DNA of 21,821 nucleotides, from NCBI GenBank assembly GCA_002727275.1, contig PBWO01000038.1, positions 1-21,821 of the forward strand. Reading direction: 5' to 3'. A program made the translations under genes and the position numbers. This DNA comes from Methanobacteriota archaeon (GTDB taxonomy: Archaea > Thermoplasmatota > Poseidoniia > Poseidoniales > Thalassarchaeaceae). A model generated the notes under the pieces. The model did no database searches. It worked only from the letters and a program-made list of their open reading frames with translations, and was not told the origin of the DNA. This document shows, in pieces, positions 1-6,891 of the stretch; position 1 is the stretch's first letter, and every line of letters begins with the position of its first letter.

Positions 1-1
1 T

Positions 2-253
2 GATTTGGATGAGAAATCAGCTATGGATGCTGCAGACAATGCAGGAGACAGACCAGTCTTCCTAACGCATGCCAAGGATGATCCAAGAGTCTCTATCTTG
101 CACTCAGAGAGATTTGAGCAGAGGATGTTAGACAATGGGGGTAATGTCGAGACCTGGTATGTCGATGACAGAGGTCATGTTGACGCTATTTGGGGAGAGT
201 CACAGCAGTATGAAGAGAGTATTGTTGGGTTCTTCACCGAAGCCCTAGCCTGA
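2..253 (+). CDS. Alpha/beta hydrolase, C-terminal fragment (5' end outside window)
   Basis: Only the last ~83 codons are present; the frame is open to the left edge, so the true start lies upstream. The fragment looks like the end of a prolyl-oligopeptidase/dienelactone-hydrolase-type alpha/beta hydrolase. The piece PVFLTHAKDDPRV fits the strand that carries the catalytic Asp, and RGHVDAIW fits the loop with the catalytic His; the Ser nucleophile would be in the missing part. The TGA at 251-253 faces the stop of the leftward neighbour with a single base between them. Substrate cannot be told; it could be a peptidase or an esterase. Confidence 0.7.
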   Translation, partial: DLDEKSAMDAADNAGDRPVFLTHAKDDPRVSILHSERFEQRMLDNGGNVETWYVDDRGHVDAIWGESQQYEESIVGFFTEALA

Positions 254-254
254 A

Positions 255-1157
255 CTACTGACGCTGAGTCCCTAGTCGAGGGAACAGTACTGGCGTATTC
301 TCCCTGTATCTTTGGTAGTCTGGATCTTCTCCCCAGTTCTCCAAAGCACGACGATCCAATATTGGTACACCACTCACCTTAGTCAAGAGAAGATATACGA
401 AGATAGGCGATATCCAGGCGACCATCTCAAGACCATCAAAGCAAGCGACTCCGAAGATGGCGATTCCTGTCCATAGCAGAATCTCTCCCAGATAGTTGGG
501 GTGTCGCGAGATAGACCAGAGCCCCTCGTCAATCCACCTATCTTCGTTTTCAGGTTTGGCATTGAATGCAGTCTTCTGTGAGTCTGCAACAACCTCTATT
601 CCAAATCCTATTGTCCAGAATAACAAAGCAACTCCATCCCAGATTCCCAATGCAGGAGCAGGCCCGGATTGACTGTTGATTACAACAACAACATTCAGTG
701 TTAGGAATACCCAGAGGGCCTGCAGAGTCCACGGCACTAGAAATCTGACTGGGGAGGTCTTCAGTTGGTCGAATCGCCCGTCCTTCCCTGCCTCATGGAT
801 ACGAAGAAACAGGAAACTGGAGAGACGAATGGCCCAGATTGCCACAAGCGCGCTGATGAGCCATTCTCTCGTACTAGGATCCTCAGATAACGATCCGGCC
901 CACAGGCTAAACGCAACGACTGCGAGAAAAGTCAGTCCACCAGTGAGATCGTAGAAACGCTCAGTCTGTCTGATGGAGGCAGGAATCCAAGCCAACCATT
1001 GGACTGCAAATGCAATTATTGCACACCACACAACTGCGGGAAGCCCGTTGACCTCAACAGAATTGAAATCGATGGCGCTTGTTACCAAACTTACAATCAG
1101 CAGTACGCCGACCACAACTACGGTAGTCAAACGGTAATCTTCCCGACTAGCACTCAT
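255..1157 (-). CDS. DUF1295 / steroid 5-alpha-reductase-like integral membrane protein
   Basis: About 300 residues with six or more hydrophobic segments. The C-terminal part carries the family signature LWSISRHPNYLGE followed by a hydrophobic helix, and earlier there is TERFYDLTGG. Both are typical of the DUF1295 group, related to 3-oxo-5-alpha-steroid 4-dehydrogenases and isoprenylcysteine methyltransferases. By family it should be a membrane enzyme that binds NAD(P)H or SAM and acts on a lipid or isoprenoid; the substrate is unknown. I chose the ATG at 1157, which has GAGAGG just upstream; an in-frame TTG at 1172 would add five residues. It follows the ZIP gene on the same strand after 49 bases, so the two may be co-transcribed, though a shared function is not evident. 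Confidence 0.75.
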   Translation of the reverse strand: MSASREDYRLTTVVVVGVLLIVSLVTSAIDFNSVEVNGLPAVVWCAIIAFAVQWLAWIPASIRQTERFYDLTGGLTFLAVVAFSLWAGSLSEDPSTREWLISALVAIWAIRLSSFLFLRIHEAGKDGRFDQLKTSPVRFLVPWTLQALWVFLTLNVVVVINSQSGPAPALGIWDGVALLFWTIGFGIEVVADSQKTAFNAKPENEDRWIDEGLWSISRHPNYLGEILLWTGIAIFGVACFDGLEMVAWISPIFVYLLLTKVSGVPILDRRALENWGEDPDYQRYRENTPVLFPRLGTQRQ

Positions 1158-1206
1158 GCCTCTCGCTATCAAGGAAAGATTTCGCTCATAAGATGCTGTC
1201 TGTTAA

Positions 1207-2367
1207 CTAATGGCCGTGCTCGATGAGCCCACCAGCATCAGCCCCGTACAACACCAGTACCATTAGGAGCACCCCTATTGCCACATTCTTGAGGGCCTCG
1301 CGACCAGTCTCGGGGTTGTGGATATCGGGCAGGGTGTCCACGGTAGCGACATACAGGAAGGTACCTGCAGCGAACAGCATCGCCAATGCAATGAAGTGTT
1401 CATCCATGCCTTCTAGTGCGTAGAAGGAGACCATAATCATCACAGGCGTGGCCAGTGCGAACAAAGCCACATCCTTGATGGAGTCGCCCCTGCTTTCTCT
1501 CTCGTGCATAGAGAATACACCTAGGCTGAATGCAGCCAGCACCTTGTGAATCAGGACAGCCATCGCGACCAATGCTGTGACTGCCTGCGATGATCCCGCC
1601 GCCGCAGAACCGATTGCTAACCCATCTGCTGCAGAATGGAGGGAAAGTCCGAGGACGAGCAGCCATGGTGCTGCTCTATGGTGAACATGCTCGTGCCCAT
1701 GCTCATCATGGTGGTCATGATGCTCCTCGTGGACTGCATGGCCCATCCCAGAGCCTTCTAAAATCAGCATCATGATGAATCCGGCTAGGATAGCAGCTCC
1801 GATAATGAGATTCTCAAGCCCTTCCTCTTCTTCATCTGCGTGAGCCTCCTCTTCATGCGCGTGGGATGTGATTAACTCCTCAATCTCCTCAATGCCTGCA
1901 GTGGCATTTATTTCCCCTGATTCGACTTCTTCTATGACATGCTCTATGTTCTCCGATAGAGACTCATCCATTTCCTCATCATGCGATTCATCATCCTCGT
2001 CGTGGTCGTCATGCTCATCCTCATCATGACCTCCCAGCAGACCCTCAATCTCCTCGATGGCCTCTGATGCATCGATATCGCCATGCTCTAACTCCAGAAT
2101 CACTAGAGCGACAGAGCCAGCCAGAGCATCATCATCGCCATGTTCATCATGGCCGTGTTCATCATGGCCTCCTGTGGCCAGCTCGAATCCCTCTGGGACC
2201 ACAACCAGAAGGGCTGAGGCCAGTAGAATCCCTGATGAGATTCCAGTAATTCTCCTCAGTGTTTCAGGATTATCCTTGATCTTGCTGAATAGAGGTATGA
2301 GACCTCCAACGAGGGCTAATACCAGAGTTAGTGCTGCTAGTTCGATTGGGGCGCTTGTTGCCGACAT
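1207..2367 (-). CDS. ZIP family metal transporter, ZIP9-like, with duplicated acidic helical insert
   Basis: A 386-residue ZIP permease, probably importing zinc or another divalent metal into the cytoplasm. The N-terminal helices end in VVVPEGFE (~56-62). Residues 67-230 form a very long His/Asp/Glu-rich loop that includes one more hydrophobic helix (~186-203). The core metal site is LHSAADGLAIG (243-253) in one helix and LIHKVLAAFSLG (272-283) in the next, followed by ATPVMIMVSF and AGTFLYVATVDTLPD. These motifs resemble eukaryotic ZIP9 (SLC39A9) more than ZupT or GufA, from memory of those families. The loop holds two related units, about 86-111 and 140-166, each with a (H/S)G(D/E)I(D/N)A...IEEIE core like the SHOCT fold, and a His cluster at 210-230. 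The ATG at 2367 leaves almost no leader behind a TATA-like sequence. The divergent gene is a NikR-like regulator. Confidence 0.88.
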   Translation of the reverse strand: MSATSAPIELAALTLVLALVGGLIPLFSKIKDNPETLRRITGISSGILLASALLVVVPEGFELATGGHDEHGHDEHGDDDALAGSVALVILELEHGDIDASEAIEEIEGLLGGHDEDEHDDHDEDDESHDEEMDESLSENIEHVIEEVESGEINATAGIEEIEELITSHAHEEEAHADEEEEGLENLIIGAAILAGFIMMLILEGSGMGHAVHEEHHDHHDEHGHEHVHHRAAPWLLVLGLSLHSAADGLAIGSAAAGSSQAVTALVAMAVLIHKVLAAFSLGVFSMHERESRGDSIKDVALFALATPVMIMVSFYALEGMDEHFIALAMLFAAGTFLYVATVDTLPDIHNPETGREALKNVAIGVLLMVLVLYGADAGGLIEHGH

Positions 2368-2380
2368 ATCGCCGCCGAAT

Positions 2381-2410
2381 GATAATACATATTTAAAAAA
2401 TATTATTAAT
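2381..2410. promoter_or_regulatory. Divergent AT-rich promoter/operator between ZIP gene and NikR-like regulator
   Basis: The 63-base gap contains one AT-only core (about 2382-2413) in otherwise GC-balanced DNA. TATA-like sequences lie about 25 bases from both start codons (2367 leftward, 2431 rightward), the spacing expected for leaderless archaeal transcripts. AATACATATTT and AAATATTATT form a near-perfect inverted repeat with one extra base, a possible operator for a ribbon-helix-helix dimer. Promoter role is inferred from composition and spacing. Confidence 0.55.
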
Positions 2411-2430
2411 TTGGACCGAATGGGGCTGCC

Positions 2431-2856
2431 ATGAGCAGAATAATTTCATTCAGTGGCGACAAGGAGTTCGCTCGCAGACTAGACTCAATGATAGTGGATT
2501 CAGGCTACAAGAACAGAAGCATGTTCCTCAGGGACGCCAGCCTACACTTCGCTGATGCCAATCGCGGTGGCGACCTGAGTACAATGGATTCAGACTCAGT
2601 CACCGAGGGAGTGCTGGTGATATTCTATCAGCACGGCGTGGAGAGTAAAATTCTCGACATCAGGCACTCTCATTCAATTGATGTATCTTCATACAATCAC
2701 AACTGCTTGACTGAGAGCCATACCTGCGTCGACACTATGCAAATCAGGGGCGAGGCAGGTCCTGTCAAGGAAATCGTTGAGAGACTCAAGAATACGAATG
2801 ATGTTGACAGGGTCTCTTTCATCTCAGCCCCCGCCCGTGAGGCAGGGTGCTGCTAA
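2431..2856 (+). CDS. NikR-like ribbon-helix-helix metalloregulator
   Basis: A 141-residue protein with NikR layout. Residues 1-42 form the DNA-binding ribbon-helix-helix (MSRIISFSGDKEF, then GYKNRSMFLRDA). Residues ~57-133 form the ACT-like metal-binding and tetramer domain, with CVDTMQIRGEAGPVKE (99-114) matching the conserved NikR CLEV.VL.G...V region. Candidate metal ligands are H79/H81, H90, C92 and C99. Where E. coli NikR has the nickel pair His87-x-His89, this protein reads H90-N-C92, so metal choice may differ. The C-terminus ends in Cys-Cys. It diverges from the ZIP transporter across a shared promoter, suggesting it represses metal uptake when metal is plentiful. It may be a zinc or cobalt sensor instead of a nickel sensor. 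Confidence 0.85.
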   Translation: MSRIISFSGDKEFARRLDSMIVDSGYKNRSMFLRDASLHFADANRGGDLSTMDSDSVTEGVLVIFYQHGVESKILDIRHSHSIDVSSYNHNCLTESHTCVDTMQIRGEAGPVKEIVERLKNTNDVDRVSFISAPAREAGCC

Positions 2857-2916
2857 TGCCTCCGGCATCAGTCGAGCCTGCGTCGCATTGAAGGAGCGGC
2901 GCTATGGCCCACAGTC

Positions 2917-4653
2917 GTGGAAATACCTTCGCAACTCGAGTCGATGCTCACGGGCTCGATGGGTCCGACTAAGCAGAAGGCAGCCCGACTAGTTGTCGAT
3001 TTGGCTTCCACAGCAGGTGCTACTGAGTTTATCGAAGTCGAGAATGCCCACGTCTCAGGAGTGAGTGTAATTACAGGTGGGCACGGACTCAGTCGCTTCT
3101 TGGCGGATTTATCCGATGATCCTGATGGAAAGGTTGCCATCCCAACCACTCTGAATTCGGCTGGATGTGACCATCAGAAGATGGATGAGATGGGCATTGA
3201 TTACCCTGACTTCCTCGAACAGCAGTTCGAGATAGTGCATGCATACTCCGAGCTGGGGATAGAAGCAATACTCTCGTGCACGCCTTACGATAGAGGCATC
3301 GAGGATGATGAGGGCATCGGTTCTTGGGCCGAGTCCAACGCAGTCTGTTTCTCCAACTCCTACACGTCCCTAATCACAAATAGAGAGTCCGGCTTATCTG
3401 CATTAGCAACAGCTCTAACTGGATGGGCCCCGAAATGGGGACTGCATCTCGCTGAAAACAGAGTCCCGAACATCCTTGTGAATGTCGAGTGCGCTATGTC
3501 CGACCCAACTGACTGGAGTATCCTAGGAGACTGGATAGGCAAGCAGATTAGATCGGAATGGAATCTACCATGGGGTCCAATGCCGCGAATCACCGGACTC
3601 CCTGATTGGGCCAGTTTCGAGATGCGCAAGGCACTCACCGCTGCGGCGGCCAACTACGGCTCCCCCATGCTGTGGGCCGACGGACATACTGCTGAAGCCC
3701 CCGGCGTGGATGAGTTTCAAGGAGAACTGACATTCACTGAGGAGGATCTGGCCGAGCGCTATCGTGAACTGGCTCCAAGCGGACAGGTTGACTTGGTCGT
3801 TATCGGATGCCCGCAGGCAAGCGTCGGAGAGGCCCGAGCAGTCGCCGCTTCCGCTAGAGCTAGGATGGAGCTAGGCGAATTCATCCCCGACCAGAGACTC
3901 TGGGTATTCATGAGCGCCCACAATCACGACCTGATTTCTGTTGACGGCACGCTAGATGTTCTGGAGGAGGCTGGTGCATTGGTCTTACGTGACACCTGCC
4001 CAGAAGTCACCCCCTACAACCGCGCTCGCTACAACCACCTCCTGACTAATTCTCTGAAGGCAGAGCACTACCTAACAAGTGGACTCAACAGGATGCCGAC
4101 TAGCGTTGCTAGTATCCAGGATTGTGTTGCTCATGCTTTTGACCCGACTTTAGCAGAGGGCGAGCGCCCGGAACTGCACAAGGCTGGAGCAAAGTCGATC
4201 CCAACATCGAAGAAGCACATGCGGGGAGAGTTTGAGGCAACTGGCTCAGGCATCCCTAGTCAGTCGAAATGGAGTGTTACCGGCAAGGCCATGGTGACTG
4301 ATGTCCCAATCACGTACCTTGGGTACGTAAATCGTGATACAGGAGTCATCGAAGAACCAGGTCATCCGCTAGACGGGGAGCCGATCTGTGATACAGTTCT
4401 GATTTATCCGAAAGGTTCGGGCTCAACAGTCGCACCGTTCGTGCTGATGGGGTTGCTGTACACCGGAATGGGGCCCAAGGCGATAGTCAACCGCGATGTG
4501 TGCCCATTGACGCTCCCCGCAGCTTCTCTTCTGGGTGTACCATATGCCCACGGCTTCGGTGATGACCCTACAATGGAAGTCAACTCGGGTGACGAGGTAG
4601 AGATTAGTCTCGTGGACGGAGTCACTACTCTCAGAGTCCTCAACCGCGCATGA
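2917..4653 (+). CDS. Aconitase X, fused large and small domains; probable mevalonate-5-phosphate dehydratase
   Basis: 578 residues. Residues ~5-415 are the aconitase-X catalytic domain: VENAHVSG (41-48), SCTPYDRG (120-127), GSWAESNAVCFSNS (135-148), IGCPQAS (296-302) and RDTCPEVTPYN (358-368). Cys121, Cys298 and Cys361 are the likely iron-sulfur ligands. Residues ~450-577 are the swivelling DUF126 domain with its PKGSGST loop (498-504), which in many archaea is a separate small-subunit gene. In archaea AcnX dehydrates mevalonate 5-phosphate to trans-anhydromevalonate 5-phosphate in the modified mevalonate pathway for isoprenoid lipids; bacterial fused relatives can be hydroxyproline dehydratases, so the substrate is an inference. 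Start is GTG 2917, which fits the usual family N-terminus; the frame stays open back to the regulator's stop with no better codon, and no clear Shine-Dalgarno is seen. Its stop overlaps tgtA by four bases (ATGA). Confidence 0.85.
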   Translation: MEIPSQLESMLTGSMGPTKQKAARLVVDLASTAGATEFIEVENAHVSGVSVITGGHGLSRFLADLSDDPDGKVAIPTTLNSAGCDHQKMDEMGIDYPDFLEQQFEIVHAYSELGIEAILSCTPYDRGIEDDEGIGSWAESNAVCFSNSYTSLITNRESGLSALATALTGWAPKWGLHLAENRVPNILVNVECAMSDPTDWSILGDWIGKQIRSEWNLPWGPMPRITGLPDWASFEMRKALTAAAANYGSPMLWADGHTAEAPGVDEFQGELTFTEEDLAERYRELAPSGQVDLVVIGCPQASVGEARAVAASARARMELGEFIPDQRLWVFMSAHNHDLISVDGTLDVLEEAGALVLRDTCPEVTPYNRARYNHLLTNSLKAEHYLTSGLNRMPTSVASIQDCVAHAFDPTLAEGERPELHKAGAKSIPTSKKHMRGEFEATGSGIPSQSKWSVTGKAMVTDVPITYLGYVNRDTGVIEEPGHPLDGEPICDTVLIYPKGSGSTVAPFVLMGLLYTGMGPKAIVNRDVCPLTLPAASLLGVPYAHGFGDDPTMEVNSGDEVEISLVDGVTTLRVLNRA

Positions 4654-6815
4654 CAGCATTGATGACTCCGACTCTTCGCAGCCTATACATGCCTGTGCGA
4701 GCAGACCCCGAGCCCTGCCGCGAACAGGATCTCGGACTGTTCGAGGTAGTTATCAGAGATGGAGCTGCCAGAATTGGAAGACTCCACACTCTGCACGGCT
4801 CTCTACAGACTCCAGTTCTGCTGCCAGTGATAAATCCGAATCTGAGGACGATTGAGCCTAGGGAGATGTGGGAAAGGTACGGTGTGGATGCTCTGATTAC
4901 GAATTCATACGTCATCTGGAAGCATGACGATTTGAAGGACGAAGCCCTCACTGATGGAATTCACTCTCTGCTCGACTATCCCGGAGTAGTGATGACTGAT
5001 TCAGGTACATTCCAATCGTACGTCTACGGTGATGTCGAGGTGGGAGTCGGTGAGATAGTCGATTTCCAAAGGGACATTGGCGTCGATATCGGAACCATGC
5101 TCGATGTATTTGGGCGCCCAGACATGAGCCGTCAAGAGTTGGAGGACTGCGTTCGCGAGACCGCCAATAGGGCTCCTGAATCCCTGAAAGCTGCAGGAGA
5201 AGATATGCTTCTCAATGGCCCGATTCAGGGAGGAACTCATCAGGATTTGAGGGCCGAAGCTGCGAGTTTGATGGGCTCGGTAGAAGGTGAGCATAGAGGA
5301 TTCTGTGTACACCCTCTAGGTGGCATTGTCCCATTGATGGAGAAGCAGAGGTACAGGGAGTTGTTCGAGGCTCTTATGGCTGCTAGATCAACGGTACCTT
5401 CAGACAGGCCAATTCACATGTTCGGATGCGGCCATCCGATGCTTTTCCCAATGGCGATAGCGCTAGGTGCCGACCTGTTCGATAGTGCGGCTTACGCACT
5501 CTTCGCTCGAGATGATCGACTACTCTCTCCCGAGGGGACTATCAAACTAGAGGGGCTGAATGAGTGGCCAGTATCTTCCGCAGCCCTATTCGGCAGAACT
5601 CCTGAAGAAGTCAGGGCGTTGGACAAGGATGAACGCTCAGTCCTCCTTGCACATCACAATCTCGAAGTCACGCAGACCGAACTCGCAAGGTGTCGCGAGG
5701 CAGTCAGAGAAGGAAGAATCTGGCAACTTGCAGAAAGGCGTAGCCACGCTAACCCACAGTTGCGAGAAGCATTCCTTTGGGTGTTAGATCAATTGGAAGA
5801 GATTCCTGATGATCCATCCGGTGAGACCGCTTTGCAGATGCTCGCATCTGCCAATCCGGTGAGGATGGGCAGAGAAGACCTCAGCGAGGACACGGGCTCA
5901 CGCCCACACATTTTGCATCTACATGCTCTTCTTTCTATGCGATGGAGGGTGCCCGGATCTTGGTGGAATGGCATTGATGGAGCTCCGGATAGAGTTGTAA
6001 TAATCGACTCATCACCACCTCCTTGGCGCATCACCGCGCTTGGTGCAGCAGTCAAAGCGCTGCTTGAGAATCCCCGAAGCGTGGTGATGATCTCAACTCC
6101 ACTCGGGCCAATTCCGTTCAGTATGGAGGATGTCTCTCCTTGGTGCCATCTGGAATGTTCGGATGAGACTTGGAGGGAAATCTATGACGATGAGGAGATA
6201 TCAGAAGGGCTTGAAGAACTCGGTCTAAGCAACATTCCACTGGTTAGAGTAGCACCCTCAGAAATCCCCGATGATGAGAATTCTTCGGAAGTCAGAGATT
6301 GGCTAGACCGCTGCTCGATTGTAGATAAGTTGTCGGTACTCTGCGCCGTGCCTCCTCTTGAGGCATGCAAACTGACAGGTGAAATGGAAGTACGCCGCTC
6401 CAATACTGATCGAGTTGTTAATGTCTTCAACAAGAAACAGCACATGCTCTCTCCTAGGCTGACTGATGGAGGCATCAGCCTCACTCTCGAAGGTGCATCC
6501 ACACTCAACTCAAAGCCCAATCCTCCCGCATTATTCGATGAGCCAATTTCAGACTCACTCAGCGATCATCCGGGAATTCCTAGGGTGAGACTTCTCGAGG
6601 ATGCCACCCCCTTCGTTGGAAAGGGACGCAATGTGATGCACGGATACATCCTCGGAGCCGACCCTCACTTGATTCCCGGACAGCCATGTCTAGTAGTGGA
6701 CGATGAAGGAAATTTGGTCGCTCATGGTACTGCCGTGACAACTCATAGGGAGATGTCGCAATTGTCGAAAGGAGTGGCTGTAAGGGTTCGTGAAGGGGCC
6801 CTCAGGGACGACTGA
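4650..6815 (+). CDS. tgtA: Archaeosine tRNA-guanine transglycosylase TgtA, zinc-site cysteines absent
   Basis: 721 residues. The enzyme swaps guanine 15 of archaeal tRNAs for preQ0, the first tRNA step to archaeosine. The catalytic TIM barrel (~28-385) keeps MTDSGTFQ with Asp117 as the general acid/base candidate, GPIQGGTHQDL, GCGHPM and the nucleophile motif DLFDSAAY (Asp278). In the usual zinc site CxCxxC...H the sequence reads P-V-S-S-A-A-L (307-313): Val308, Ser310 and Leu313 replace the three Cys, while His336 remains at the expected 28-residue spacing. Residues ~415-620 are a middle region like the C-terminal domains of TgtA/ArcS; the archaeosine-synthase PCS..KPY signature is not seen. 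Residues ~645-718 are a PUA RNA-binding domain (GKGRNVMHGYI). Start ATG 4650 overlaps the upstream stop; Met4 or Met14 are alternatives. Confidence 0.93.
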   Translation: MTALMTPTLRSLYMPVRADPEPCREQDLGLFEVVIRDGAARIGRLHTLHGSLQTPVLLPVINPNLRTIEPREMWERYGVDALITNSYVIWKHDDLKDEALTDGIHSLLDYPGVVMTDSGTFQSYVYGDVEVGVGEIVDFQRDIGVDIGTMLDVFGRPDMSRQELEDCVRETANRAPESLKAAGEDMLLNGPIQGGTHQDLRAEAASLMGSVEGEHRGFCVHPLGGIVPLMEKQRYRELFEALMAARSTVPSDRPIHMFGCGHPMLFPMAIALGADLFDSAAYALFARDDRLLSPEGTIKLEGLNEWPVSSAALFGRTPEEVRALDKDERSVLLAHHNLEVTQTELARCREAVREGRIWQLAERRSHANPQLREAFLWVLDQLEEIPDDPSGETALQMLASANPVRMGREDLSEDTGSRPHILHLHALLSMRWRVPGSWWNGIDGAPDRVVIIDSSPPPWRITALGAAVKALLENPRSVVMISTPLGPIPFSMEDVSPWCHLECSDETWREIYDDEEISEGLEELGLSNIPLVRVAPSEIPDDENSSEVRDWLDRCSIVDKLSVLCAVPPLEACKLTGEMEVRRSNTDRVVNVFNKKQHMLSPRLTDGGISLTLEGASTLNSKPNPPALFDEPISDSLSDHPGIPRVRLLEDATPFVGKGRNVMHGYILGADPHLIPGQPCLVVDDEGNLVAHGTAVTTHREMSQLSKGVAVRVREGALRDD

Positions 6816-6846
6816 GCGCACCCCGGACGGGGATTAGTTCAAGTGA

Positions 6847-6884
6847 CGAATCGCTGAGCAAGATTCGACTCCATAGGAGTCGAG
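6847..6884 (+). promoter_or_regulatory. Two overlapping inverted repeats just before the ABC cluster
   Basis: CGACTCC-ATA-GGAGTCG (6866-6882) is a perfect 7-base inverted repeat with a 3-base loop, and the stem extends by a T-A and a G-T pair. A second pair, CGAATC (6847-6852) with GATTCG (6862-6867), shares two bases with it, so the two hairpins exclude each other in RNA. The first runs into the Shine-Dalgarno GAGGTGG (6882-6888) of the ATPase gene at 6892. It could be an operator or a structure that masks the ribosome site; nothing in the sequence decides between these. Confidence 0.4.
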
Positions 6885-6891
6885 GTGGACC

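Noticed and set aside
1960..2170. Repeated CATCATGG/TCATC-like short units that look like a DNA repeat or CRISPR
   Set aside because: They encode the His/Asp/Glu-rich loop of the ZIP transporter; spacing is irregular and in codon steps, with no repeat-spacer structure.
2904..2972. ATG at 2904 behind AAGGAG as a start for aconitase-X
   Set aside because: It is in another frame and hits a stop after about 22 codons; no frameshift is needed because the GTG frame gives the full family N-terminus.
6820..6834. CCCC-GGAC-GGGG hairpin after tgtA as a terminator
   Set aside because: The stem is only four bases and no T-run follows; archaeal termination normally depends on T-rich DNA.
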